From: Intestinibaculum porci
GTDB lineage: Bacteria; Bacillota_I; Bacilli_A; Erysipelotrichales; Coprobacillaceae
DNA: 64,000 bases
Assembly (NCBI RefSeq): GCF_003925875.1
Contig: NZ_AP019309.1
Span: forward strand, 2,480,001-2,544,000
Reading direction: 5' to 3'
Made by a program: the position numbers and the translations under genes. The notes under the pieces are model-generated. The model searched no databases. It was not told the origin of the DNA and saw nothing but the letters and a program-made list of their open reading frames with translations. This document shows, in pieces, positions 17,419 through 26,435 of the stretch. Positions within the stretch are counted from its first letter, which is position 1, and the number at the start of each line of letters is the position of its first letter.

Positions 17419-18343
17419 TCTTATCAAACCTTTCTAACCATTGTTTAAATGAATATTCATTTTTATAAATATCGTAGTTTGTTTCATCATAGTTAGAAGA
17501 CACAAATTCGCTCAATCTATTTTCTTTATCCTCACCAATAATAAATATATTTTGCGGGTTGTAAAAGTCATATTTTTTTATGCTTTTCATATTTGTGATC
17601 AACTTTTTTTTCAAACATAAAGCCTCTAATGGCCTTAACGTCAATCCAGTCTGGCCATCTGCAACCAAATCAACAATTACCTTTGAAGAAGCACATTTTT
17701 CTTTTACTTCTTCATATGATAATGGCTTTTTATATGGAATATCATATTTATTTGAATGAAGACCACTATTGTTATACTCAACAAGATTAAAATCATATGA
17801 AATCTTATTTTCATCAAACTGCTTTTTTAGAACAGCTAAAAGTTTGGCACGATCTTTATCTACCCCAACATAAAATACATCGCAGTTGCTGCGAGATTTT
17901 ACTTTCGAAGATGTGGTTTTAAGGTTTTCCTCAATAAAGAATTGTGTATTTAATTTCATATTAAATTTTTTTGCATCAACTGGGTCAAAAGTCCACATTT
18001 CACAATTCAAGCCCTTAAATTTCTCAGGTTTTATTGTCCTAATTACTGGATTCCAATACCACAATATTATCCTCTTGTTCGGGTATCTTTTGTTTATATA
18101 TTTAACTATTTCTACTGCATTTCCAGTATCAAATACTATTACCTCTTTCGAGCCAGCAATTTTTTTGATCCAATCTGTGAAAATTATATTTTTGATAGGA
18201 AGATCTAATTTCAAAATTATCTTTCTTATATATCTAAAGATTTTATTTTCTGATTTAAATATATTACAAATATCCGCATATTGATAATCAAGTGGGAAAT
18301 AATTGTTCTCGGTCTGTACTATTAAAATAAGTTGCTTATTCAT
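17402..18343 (-). CDS. Putative GT-B glycosyltransferase, capsule type
   Basis: About 313 residues. ATG 18343 is preferred over the ATG at 18373 because AGTAGG lies before it. The C-terminal half has I-V-D-L-V-A-D-G-Q-T-G-L-T-L-R-P-L-E-A-L, the E-rich donor-binding segment of GT-B enzymes, and Y-K-K-P-L-S-Y-E-E-V before it. The N-terminal half is variable and includes L-W-Y-W-N-P-V-I-R. Such proteins occur in capsule and lipopolysaccharide loci and are usually annotated only as polysaccharide biosynthesis proteins. It overlaps the next gene. Acceptor and sugar are unknown. Confidence 0.65.
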   Translation of the reverse strand: MNKQLILIVQTENNYFPLDYQYADICNIFKSENKIFRYIRKIILKLDLPIKNIIFTDWIKKIAGSKEVIVFDTGNAVEIVKYINKRYPNKRIILWYWNPVIRTIKPEKFKGLNCEMWTFDPVDAKKFNMKLNTQFFIEENLKTTSSKVKSRSNCDVFYVGVDKDRAKLLAVLKKQFDENKISYDFNLVEYNNSGLHSNKYDIPYKKPLSYEEVKEKCASSKVIVDLVADGQTGLTLRPLEALCLKKKLITNMKSIKKYDFYNPQNIFIIGEDKENRLSEFVSSNYDETNYDIYKNEYSFKQWLERFDKNENIS

Positions 18344-18373
18344 TAATAATCCTACTTTCCATATTATTTTCAT

Positions 18374-19073
18374 TTATTTCGTTATAGTCCTAATTTCCCT
18401 AATAAATAAATGAAAAAATATAATTTACGCTTAATAAAAATGATTAATTTTGAGTTTTCTTTGCTTAGAAATATCTAAAAGAGTCTAAGTTTAGGGTAAT
18501 AACAACCATATCATTACTTATATACTTTCAATTTTTTGATTCTTTTTTGTATTTCAATGAACGATTGAACTAAAATAACTATTTATACTGTTATGCAATC
18601 GCATGATCCAAATGTTAATCTAAAGAATCAACTTGTCTTATAATATATATTCCTTCGTTTGTTTTTATAGAACTGTTTGCTGCAATACTATAGTCACTAT
18701 TAAAAAGTATCTTCTAAAAAGTAAGATGTTTTCCAATAAATAAATTTGAAAAATATTTTTTATTGTAGCCAAAATATGAAATATATTTTTATGATAACCT
18801 TTTTGATTTCCCCCTTTTCAGGGCATCTTCAATCGACTTATTTAAACGTATTTGTTTAAGAATAGACGCATTTTTAGCTTTAACTTTATTTGTTTTTGTG
18901 AAGAATCACTTCATGATAAGGTCAATAAATGAATCATTTAAATCTTTGAAAATTTATCTTTCTCTTCATTTACCTTTGATGATAAAGGCATTCTCATGAT
19001 ACCTGCTACAGTAGCTATAACTTCGATTCCTTTTCCTTTTTCACTGTGAAGTAATGGAAATATTCATCAATTA
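18374..19073 (-). other. 700-bp gap in the operon with decayed coding traces
   Basis: No intact gene is found. On the minus strand two protein-like stretches are visible. One near 18940-19045 reads S-E-K-G-K-G-I-E-V-I-A-T-V-A-G-I and ends at a stop. Another near 18690-18905 reads K-A-K-N-A-S-I-L-K-Q-I-R-L-N and S-I-E-D-A-L-K-R-G, without a start codon. They are in different frames and look like remnants of one or two lost genes. The gap divides the glycosyltransferase genes into an upstream and a downstream block. I do not recognise the family. Confidence 0.4.
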
Positions 19074-20051
19074 CTAGCTAGTACCCTTTTGTGTCCTAAC
19101 ATATATCATATGCAGGAATTTATATCCACCATATGATAAGAATGCAGCTATTCTAGCCTTTTTTCTTCCAAACCTATTTGTCATAACACTATATCTGTAT
19201 TTTTTTATTTCTTGCCATAAGTTTTCTTTTGTTTGTTTAAACTCTGGACTCGAAATTTGAAAAAGGATATTACAGACTGTACTAAAATATCTACATTCTG
19301 CTGCTCTTTTTAATGATGGATAATTATGAATAATATAATTTTTGAAATCATCCATATGGTTTATTGCATCCATTTTTCTCATAGAGAAGGTTGTTTGTGC
19401 AATACTTGTTGATCTTTGAAAATAAAAATAGTCTATATTGGGAATGACTGCCACTTTGTTTGTTTTTTCTACAAGTAGGTATGTGGTTGGAATGTCCTCA
19501 TAAAGTTTTCCAACAGGATATTTAACTCCTTCAAATAAATCTGTCTTATAGAGTTTGCCCCATGCTGAAACCTCAACACCATCCTGATAAAGAAGTTTTT
19601 TATAGAATTCCTCTCTACTTAACACTGCTATATCTTTCATATCTACTTTTTTAGCTTCAGGTATATTATCACCTTCATAATAATCAGCAAACCAGCTTGT
19701 AGCTATCTCACATCCACTTTTTTGTATTGCAATCCATAAATTTTCTATAAAAAACTGTGAAATAAAATCATCACTGTCAATACAAGTGATATATTCTCCT
19801 TGCGCTATTTCTATCCCAGCATTTCTTGCATCCGAAAGTCCACCATTTTTCTTGTGAATAACCTTGATCCGATTATCTTCCTTCTTATAATCGTCACAAA
19901 TTTTTCCACAATTATCAGGTGATCCGTCATCCACTAGAATAATTTCCAAATTTGAGTAAGTCTGTCTTCTTATACTTTCAACACATCTTTTTAAATACTG
20001 TTCTACATTGTATATTGGTACAATAACACTAATCAGTGGATTATCGTTCAT
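19074..20051 (-). CDS. Family 2 glycosyltransferase (EpsJ/CpsI-like)
   Basis: A 325-residue GT-A enzyme. It opens P-L-I-S-V-I-V-P-I-Y-N-V-E-Q-Y-L, then I-I-L-V-D-D-G-S-P-D and C-I-D-S-D-D-F, the DxD that binds the nucleotide sugar with metal. The K-K-N-G-G-L-S-D-A-R-N-A-G segment is typical of bacterial EPS transferases. GGAGG lies before ATG 20051, which overlaps the previous gene stop by four bases (ATGA). The C-terminal ~100 residues are basic and amphipathic, fitting peripheral membrane association. It is the last gene before the decayed gap. Confidence 0.9.
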   Translation of the reverse strand: MNDNPLISVIVPIYNVEQYLKRCVESIRRQTYSNLEIILVDDGSPDNCGKICDDYKKEDNRIKVIHKKNGGLSDARNAGIEIAQGEYITCIDSDDFISQFFIENLWIAIQKSGCEIATSWFADYYEGDNIPEAKKVDMKDIAVLSREEFYKKLLYQDGVEVSAWGKLYKTDLFEGVKYPVGKLYEDIPTTYLLVEKTNKVAVIPNIDYFYFQRSTSIAQTTFSMRKMDAINHMDDFKNYIIHNYPSLKRAAECRYFSTVCNILFQISSPEFKQTKENLWQEIKKYRYSVMTNRFGRKKARIAAFLSYGGYKFLHMIYVRTQKGTS

Positions 20052-21076
20052 TTTGACCTCCTTGATGCTCTATTACGATTCACGTCATTTAGTACATACT
20101 TTTTTAATAGTTTCTCGTGTTCCTCGGAAACTCTCCGAGCATTAAACCTCCTATGTACATCTTCCAGTCCCTGTGTCACCAATCTATCTTTTCCCCCATC
20201 TTCCTGATAGATTCGTTGCACTTCCTTACTTGCCACAATAGGCTTACCTGCCATCATATATTCAGGTAAAGCTAAACCGAAACCTTCCCAGCGGCTTAGT
20301 AAGCATGCTACATCAAATAGTTCTACATAACTCATTGGATTATCAACCCATCCTGTAATATGAAGACTATCATAGACCCCATTGTCTTTTGCATACTTTC
20401 TGATTTCGTCTTCCTGATCTCCGTTTCCAACGATAATAAAGTGTGCATTGATAACTTTATCTTTCACCTGTTTTGCCATCTTTACAAACACATCAGGTGC
20501 TTTCTGCGGACTTATTCTCCCAACCATACCAACAACAAATGCATCTTTTGGTATGCCTAGGTCTTTCCTCTTAATAGCACCATGTATTCCATTTTCATAA
20601 GCTTCAATATCTACACCATTAAAAATAACTTGCAGCTTATCTTCTCCACAAATTTTCTTATCTAGTGCTGACTGTTTCTCGGCATTTGAAATGCAGATAA
20701 TCTTATCGCAAAACGGTGCAGCTAACTTTTCAATAGCTGTGTACATTGCCTTCTTTTTCGCAGAAGACCGCATGTTTAATGCCCAGCCATGTGGGGTATA
20801 TACGCAAAAATTCTTAAGACCAATATCAGGATTATACTTCTTTATCAAGTTTCTAACCTCTTTAATTGCTTTTAAGTCATTACTGCCAATTGCTCTTGTC
20901 ATCTCAACATGTTCAAAAAAATCCACTAGTCCGATGTAGTCCTCCTCGTGGAAATCCTGTGAGCAAACTAGTATATTCTCAAATTTGTCTTTATCCAAAT
21001 ACTTAAGAAGCATTCGGATGTAATGATCTACGCCACCAACAACCTGTGCTACATGTAAAACTCTTATCTTTTTCAT
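20048..21076 (-). CDS. Family 4 glycosyltransferase with two in-frame gaps
   Basis: This 342-residue GT-B enzyme has the usual start R-V-L-H-V-A-Q-V-V-G-G, C-V-Y-T-P-H-G-W, donor-domain G-M-V-G-R-I-S-P-Q-K-A-P and the E-x7-E region L-S-R-W-E-G-F-G-L-A-L-P-E. Two segments usual in the family look deleted. After N-P-D-I (residue 84) the expected H-S-S-K-A-G loop is missing, whereas the next gene (21178) has it. After K-P-I-V-A-S (residue 283) the N-G-L-L-V-E-type stretch is missing. Both changes keep the frame. The protein may be impaired. It overlaps the next gene by four bases. Confidence 0.75.
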   Translation of the reverse strand: MKKIRVLHVAQVVGGVDHYIRMLLKYLDKDKFENILVCSQDFHEEDYIGLVDFFEHVEMTRAIGSNDLKAIKEVRNLIKKYNPDIGLKNFCVYTPHGWALNMRSSAKKKAMYTAIEKLAAPFCDKIICISNAEKQSALDKKICGEDKLQVIFNGVDIEAYENGIHGAIKRKDLGIPKDAFVVGMVGRISPQKAPDVFVKMAKQVKDKVINAHFIIVGNGDQEDEIRKYAKDNGVYDSLHITGWVDNPMSYVELFDVACLLSRWEGFGLALPEYMMAGKPIVASKEVQRIYQEDGGKDRLVTQGLEDVHRRFNARRVSEEHEKLLKKYVLNDVNRNRASRRSK

Positions 21077-21177
21077 TATGCTACCGCCTTTGCAGTAACA
21101 TAATGAGCTGACCCAATACCAACGGAGTATGCAATGGTGTACGGCCTGACTACTACACTACAATGTGTTAAGTCATG

Positions 21178-22257
21178 CTATAACCTCCGCTTATTCAGCG
21201 CACTTTCGTACTTTTCACTATACAACTGTGCCATTACTTTTGTGTTATATATCTTCAAAATATCCTGATATGCTCTTTCTGTCAGTTTTCCAGTATTGCA
21301 TTGGCAATCTTCGATTGCTTTTACAAACTCTTCAACTTTCGTACATACAAAGCCGTTCTCACCGTTATGAATGACATCTCGGTTACCGATCACGTTACTT
21401 ACCACACATACTTTCTTCATATACATAGATTCAAGTAACGATATTGGTAGACCTTCCCACCTACTTGGCAGAAGGAAAACGTCTGCATTAACCGCATATC
21501 TAATCGCCGTGCTTCGATCGGCCCAGCCTGTGATCTCGATATTTTTACTTGTTAGTTCTCCCCGGAGTTCACCATCACCAATCCATACAAATTTTACATT
21601 TGGAAGTGATTTTGCTATTTCATTAAATAATGTAGGATTCTTCTGGTAACAAATTCTTCCTAACGTATAAACAGTAAATGGATGTTCAACCTTTTTTGTC
21701 TTATCAATAATGTCCTGTAGCTCAGCCATGTTAATACCATTGTTCACATAGGTAGCACGTTTAGTAAGTTTCAAAGATTCCTGATGCTCACCCACACTGC
21801 AACTGATAGTTGTACAATTTCTTTTTGCGCATACAGACTCAATCAGTTTAAACATTTTGCGTTTCATCGGTTTATAACTTTCCATTAAGAAGCTGTACCC
21901 GTGTGGAGTATAAAACACAGGAATTTTCCCATTAAATGCTAACCTACCAATCACACCAGCCTTACTGCTATGGAGATGAATGATATCAGGCTTAACCTCT
22001 GCTGCTATTTTTTTAACTTCAAAAAATGCAGCAACATCTTTTGCCGGATCAATTGCCCGGTCAAAATTTTTAACTTCAATTAAATGAATTCGCTTATCAA
22101 AGTAGTCCTTATAATTTTCTGGTGTTTGCTTTCGCACTGCGTAAGCAATGTACATGTCATAAGAGTTGACAAGTTCATTAGCAAGGTCAACTATGTAAGT
22201 AAAAACGCCTCCACCCATAGCTTCGACTATATATAATATTTTCTTTTTCTCAGCCAT
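21178..22257 (-). CDS. Family 4 glycosyltransferase
   Basis: A 359-residue GT-B enzyme with complete landmarks. These are the N-terminal I-V-E-A-M-G-G-G-V, the catalytic-cleft I-I-H-L-H-S-S-K-A-G-V-I-G-R-L, F-Y-T-P-H-G-Y, donor-domain L-G-R-I-C-Y-Q-K-N-P, and L-P-S-R-W-E-G-L-P-I-S-L-L-E (E-x7-E). It belongs with the retaining capsule GT4 enzymes that act early on lipid-linked intermediates. It shares its architecture with the gene that follows it, and the two may have arisen by duplication. A start at 22257 is supported by the usual N-terminus and GGAGG about ten bases upstream. Confidence 0.9.
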   Translation of the reverse strand: MAEKKKILYIVEAMGGGVFTYIVDLANELVNSYDMYIAYAVRKQTPENYKDYFDKRIHLIEVKNFDRAIDPAKDVAAFFEVKKIAAEVKPDIIHLHSSKAGVIGRLAFNGKIPVFYTPHGYSFLMESYKPMKRKMFKLIESVCAKRNCTTISCSVGEHQESLKLTKRATYVNNGINMAELQDIIDKTKKVEHPFTVYTLGRICYQKNPTLFNEIAKSLPNVKFVWIGDGELRGELTSKNIEITGWADRSTAIRYAVNADVFLLPSRWEGLPISLLESMYMKKVCVVSNVIGNRDVIHNGENGFVCTKVEEFVKAIEDCQCNTGKLTERAYQDILKIYNTKVMAQLYSEKYESALNKRRL

Positions 22258-22366
22258 TGCTTACATCCTCCGCATATCCCTAATTTTATATCAACACATC
22301 CTACTGAATGGTATTTCTATTTCATTTTCCCGTTTGTTCACCAAACAGCTAAGATATTTTTGTTTC

Positions 22367-23278
22367 CTATAAACTACTAAATAAATCAGCTTTGTAGACA
22401 CCTTTGTCTACTAATTCCTTGAAGCTGTCAATGACAAAGTCTTTGTCTTCTGCATAAGTGACACCAAACCACTTATCACTTGTTTCTAAGACTTTTACAG
22501 ATACTTTGCCCTGTTCCAGTAATTCTCCAATATAGACAGGAATCAGGTATTCCCCTTTCATTGGATCTTTATTGTTCTCAAAGAATTCCACAAATCCATC
22601 TTCTAATGTCTGCATGAATGCTGGGGATAAAGCCCACATATTCATTGAGACATTGGCGTTAGGATCTAATGCCACACCATTGACTTCAGCACCAGTCGCT
22701 GTTTTCGCAATGTCATGAGTTTCATGAACATCAGTTAAGTACCCCTGATCATTCACTTCACAAAGGCCACGGGTGACAGTTCCGTTATCACTTAAGGTGT
22801 TTTTAAGAATAAAACCAGCCATGGCAAATTCATGATCACCATGTCCTTCTACTAAGAAATCATGTAATAACTTAAAAGCTTCTTTACCATAATAATCATC
22901 GGCGTTGATGACGCAGAATGGTTCATGCACTAAATCTTTTGCGGCTAAGACAGCCTGACTAGTACCCCAAGGTTTTGTTCTGCCTTCAGGGCACTTGATT
23001 CCAGCTGGTAAGTTATGTAAATCCTGGAAACAATACCCAACCTCTACGTTATGGGCATGGCAGATCTTTTCAATACGATTACCAATAATATCTTTGAAAT
23101 CCTGTTCAATGTCTTTACGAATGATGAAGATGACTTTATTAAAGCCGGCTTCAATGGCATCATGGATGGAATAATCCATAATAATTTCTTTATTAGGACC
23201 GACTGGTGTTAACTGTTTAATGCCTCCGCCAAAGCGAGAGCCAATCCCAGCAGCCATAATAACTAATGACGTTTTCAT
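22367..23278 (-). CDS. Sugar-phosphate nucleotidyltransferase
   Basis: 303 residues. The opening L-V-I-M-A-A-G-I-G-S-R-F-G-G-G-I-K-Q-L binds the nucleotide, G-T-S-Q-A-V-L-A-A follows, and C-V-I-N-A-D-D-Y-Y-G holds the metal-binding aspartates. The closing ~70 residues (T-S-D-K-W-F-G-V-T-Y) are typical of a family related to GlmU/RmlA N-terminal domains and often found beside capsule genes. It would make an NDP-sugar precursor. The exact sugar cannot be read from the sequence. It lies 13 bases after the initiating transferase gene, with GGGGGT as ribosome site, so it is probably cotranscribed. Confidence 0.82.
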   Translation of the reverse strand: MKTSLVIMAAGIGSRFGGGIKQLTPVGPNKEIIMDYSIHDAIEAGFNKVIFIIRKDIEQDFKDIIGNRIEKICHAHNVEVGYCFQDLHNLPAGIKCPEGRTKPWGTSQAVLAAKDLVHEPFCVINADDYYGKEAFKLLHDFLVEGHGDHEFAMAGFILKNTLSDNGTVTRGLCEVNDQGYLTDVHETHDIAKTATGAEVNGVALDPNANVSMNMWALSPAFMQTLEDGFVEFFENNKDPMKGEYLIPVYIGELLEQGKVSVKVLETSDKWFGVTYAEDKDFVIDSFKELVDKGVYKADLFSSL

Positions 23279-23291
23279 GTCTGTTTACCCC

Positions 23292-24743
23292 CTATTCAGC
23301 ACCATCGTGCTTTATAACCCCAATAATGGTTTTTAATAAAAGACGGACATCCATTGCGTTTGTCCAATTATCTATATATTCCGTATCTAATCTCACAACT
23401 TCTTCAAAGTCTGTAATATCACTTCTGCCATTAGCCTGCCACATACCTGTAATACCAGGTCTAATAGCCATTCTCTTACGATGATGAGGCGTGTATTTTT
23501 CCCATTCATCTAATGTAGGAGGTCTTGTTCCCACTAAAGACATATCTCCCTTTAATACATTAAAAAACTGAGGAAATTCATCTAATGATGTTTTTCTAAT
23601 GAAGTTTCCGATTCCCTTTGGTTTCCCGTTTTTATCTTTCTTTTCTGATCCAATAATTCTTGGATCATCATCCATCTTAAACATCATGCCATCACCCATT
23701 TTATTTTGAGACATGAGTTCTGCTTTCCTTTGATCAGCATCTTTATACATGGATCTAAATTTATACATCTTAAATATCTTACCGTTCTTCCCTACACGTT
23801 TAGATGTATAAAAGATTGGCCCTGGATCTTTTATAAAGATCATTGGTCCAACAAATAGTGTTATTATAAGTGTAAAGAGACAGCCAACTATACCACCTAA
23901 TACATCCATTACCCTTTTGATAAAAAGACGTGCTGGGGGAATACTGCGATATGAATTAGAAGCTACGATATAATTACCAAGCTTTTGAATATACTCCCCA
24001 TCATTGGCAGGCGCTGGGGCTACAATTACATGAGTGGTAATGCCCATAACCTCAAAAACATCTCTTAAGTGTTCAATACTCTTATCATCTTGTATAGCTA
24101 AAGTTGCACTATCCACCCAGTTATGGGTAGCATATTCAATCATATCATCACTGCTGCCTAAAATAGGCACATTGCCGCTTTTCTTAATATGACCATCATA
24201 ATCCATTAAGAATGCTCCCATAATGGAATAACCCTTATACGTTTTAGTCACTAAGTTATCTAAGACAGTATGAATATGTTTCGAATCAGATAACACAATC
24301 ATTGCTTTATTAGAGCCATAATGTGATAACTTCTTCCGTAAGTGTGCTTTCCATAATGTTCTTATGATCATACTTAAGACAATATAGATAGGATATAAGA
24401 TAAGGATCACAATACGTGAAGAAGCATTACCTTGCTGAAGGATATATAAAATTACAATGTTAATGACAAACATGCCCACTGCCTGTTTCACAATCCTCAT
24501 AAACTCTTCCGGACCATCATTCTTTAAGATGTTCTTATATGGATCATCAAAGACGATTGTCATAAAGAAACATAGCAAAAGAATCACGACTTCGGCATAG
24601 AAGATATAATGATTCATTGCAATGATCTGAGCAAGCGAACTTCTATATCTTATGAAATTGGCTAAAAGAAATGAAATTTCTAACATTATCAGATCAAATA
24701 CTATAAAGTCCCAGTGTTTGACCCAATTTTTTCTGGTATACAA
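23292..24743 (-). CDS. Undecaprenyl-phosphate sugar-phosphate transferase (initiating)
   Basis: A 483-residue PHPT-family enzyme. Residues 1-130 hold four or five membrane helices, and residues ~140-260 form a nucleotide-binding-like domain (M-I-V-L-S-D-S-K). After a further helix the catalytic domain carries K-M-Y-K-F-R-S-M, L-D-E-F-P-Q-F-F-N-V-L-K-G-D-M-S-L-V-G, and R-P-G-I-T-G-M-W-Q. It moves a sugar-1-phosphate from an NDP-sugar to undecaprenyl phosphate, the first committed step of repeat-unit assembly. As the first gene of the locus it fixes where the operon begins. The sugar (galactose or glucose) is not decidable here. Confidence 0.92.
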   Translation of the reverse strand: MYTRKNWVKHWDFIVFDLIMLEISFLLANFIRYRSSLAQIIAMNHYIFYAEVVILLLCFFMTIVFDDPYKNILKNDGPEEFMRIVKQAVGMFVINIVILYILQQGNASSRIVILILYPIYIVLSMIIRTLWKAHLRKKLSHYGSNKAMIVLSDSKHIHTVLDNLVTKTYKGYSIMGAFLMDYDGHIKKSGNVPILGSSDDMIEYATHNWVDSATLAIQDDKSIEHLRDVFEVMGITTHVIVAPAPANDGEYIQKLGNYIVASNSYRSIPPARLFIKRVMDVLGGIVGCLFTLIITLFVGPMIFIKDPGPIFYTSKRVGKNGKIFKMYKFRSMYKDADQRKAELMSQNKMGDGMMFKMDDDPRIIGSEKKDKNGKPKGIGNFIRKTSLDEFPQFFNVLKGDMSLVGTRPPTLDEWEKYTPHHRKRMAIRPGITGMWQANGRSDITDFEEVVRLDTEYIDNWTNAMDVRLLLKTIIGVIKHDGAE

Positions 24744-24920
24744 GCAAACTCCCCCATTCCCAAGTTTTTAATCGCTATTTCCCTGTCAAGCGATTGATTA
24801 CGCGTGTAAGCATATCATTGAAGGGTCTCATTTGCAATACCAAATACAAATTTAATTGATTTATGTTATGTTTTTTAAAATAAAAATATTGTTATAGTTT
24901 AATTTTATTAGTATCAAATT

Positions 24921-26155
24921 CGTGTTGTTAACAAATAAGTGACTTTCACATATAAGCTCCGTATTTATCCCTTTCAAGCGATGTATTGAACATCAGGATA
25001 TATGTATATTTGCTAAAATATATAGTACCTGGAGGTATTAATATGGAAATTCAAAACATTGCTGCTAACTTATCTAATATTAAACTAGATCAATTTCAAA
25101 TTGAACAGATTCTTGATATGGTTGAGGAGTATATTGAAGCTAATGAAACTGCGTCTACACCTATCATAGAGCATTGCCCAAAATGTCCTGAAAAACATCC
25201 TAAAATGATCAAAGCAGGACACACAAAAAGTGGCAAGCAAATGTATAGATGTAAAAGCTGTAATAAACGCTTTGTAGCGGATACCGGTCAATTAACTTTC
25301 TATTCACATCAGAGCCTTTCAAAGTGGAAAATTGTTCTTAAAGATACACTCAACGGTTTAGCTTTACGCGAAACTGCATTCAAAATCGGTGTGCATTATG
25401 TAACTGTATTTAGAATGCGTCATAAGCTACTTCATTTCATTGAAATGATCCTAGCTAATGATTCTGTAGGTGATGTAGCTGAAATAGATGAGAAGTACAT
25501 CCTGGCGAGTCATAAAGGGACCAAGCTGGAAGGCGTTGATCCTCGAAAACATGGATCAATAGCACCGAAACCAGGCATAACTGATATTCTAGTATGTATT
25601 ATGACCGTAGTTTCCCGAGGCGGAAATACATTTATTCACACCTATAATACCGGTCGACCTACTGACGTGAATGGCTATGAATTTTGTCAGCATATTGATA
25701 AAGAAAGCTACTGCTTTATAGATGGTATCAATATTTATGACTGGAGTCTGAAAAAACGAAATTGCGGCGTAAAGCATCTAAAACTCGATGAGTATACAAA
25801 AACTGATCATTTGAATACTGTAAATGGACTTCATTCATTTATTGAATCAGAAATCATCTATTATAGAAATATATCTACAAAGTATATAAATAGATATAAC
25901 TCGTTATTTATGATCCAATATAATTTCAGAAAACTCAATATCAGCGAGAAAGTTACAAAGCTTTTAGGGATGCTGAGACAGCATCAGCAATATTTCTACA
26001 TTCGCCAACTCAGTAAAGAAAGTATATTTAAGTTTAGCAATAGTATATTTGATCTGTAAAAATAAAGTTAATGGAATTTATGACTCGTAGAGAGATATTA
26101 AATTGTGCGCTATCAACTAAAAATCATACCAAGTCACTAAATTGTTAACAACACG
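24921..26155 (+). mobile_element. IS1595-family insertion sequence, copy C (intact)
   Basis: This 1,235-bp element has 23-bp terminal inverted repeats and an 8-bp target duplication, ATCAAATT, at 24913-24920 and 26156-26163. It is the reference copy for the two nested copies near the left end. It is inserted 178 bp upstream of the first gene of the polysaccharide operon, in the opposite direction. It lies close to weak promoter-like sequences there (TTGATA/TATAAC on the minus strand, overlapping the duplication), so it may have altered operon expression. Confidence 0.95.
25043..26059 (+). CDS. IS1595-family transposase (copy C, intact)
   Basis: The predicted protein is identical to that of copy B: 338 residues starting at ATG 25043 behind CTGGAGG. 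Landmarks in order are two zinc-binding cysteine pairs (residues ~45-75), a helix-turn-helix, catalytic aspartates in A-E-I-D-E-K-Y and I-D-G-I-N-I-Y, then V-N-G-L-H-S. The tail Y-I-N-R-Y-N-S-L-F-M-I is the usual DDE_Tnp_ISXO2 ending (Y-L-x-x-Y-x-W). Identity between distant copies implies recent activity of this transposase in the genome. Confidence 0.93.
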   Translation: MEIQNIAANLSNIKLDQFQIEQILDMVEEYIEANETASTPIIEHCPKCPEKHPKMIKAGHTKSGKQMYRCKSCNKRFVADTGQLTFYSHQSLSKWKIVLKDTLNGLALRETAFKIGVHYVTVFRMRHKLLHFIEMILANDSVGDVAEIDEKYILASHKGTKLEGVDPRKHGSIAPKPGITDILVCIMTVVSRGGNTFIHTYNTGRPTDVNGYEFCQHIDKESYCFIDGINIYDWSLKKRNCGVKHLKLDEYTKTDHLNTVNGLHSFIESEIIYYRNISTKYINRYNSLFMIQYNFRKLNISEKVTKLLGMLRQHQQYFYIRQLSKESIFKFSNSIFDL

Positions 26156-26234
26156 ATCAAATTTCACATGCTTTATAGTATTATTTCATGCGATAATGTA
26201 TACTTTTGTCATTGTATCCGTTTTCATCGCACCC

Positions 26235-26270
<36 letters not shown>

Positions 26271-26435
26271 TCTTGAAGTTATAAGCAATAAACTCCTTTA
26301 TAAACAAATATAATAAACCATCTATTATTTATTTATAGTTCTATAACTAATTTATTATATTCATATGCTATTGAAAATCTTTTGCATTCTATCATAGTTT
26401 TTAGTACTATAATGATAATTACAGGAGAGATGCAT

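Noticed and set aside
24780-24830. Hairpin AATCGC...GCGATT before the sugar transferase gene as a riboswitch or attenuator
   Set aside because: The stem is only six pairs with a long loop and no T tract on the coding strand. No known riboswitch motif is seen.
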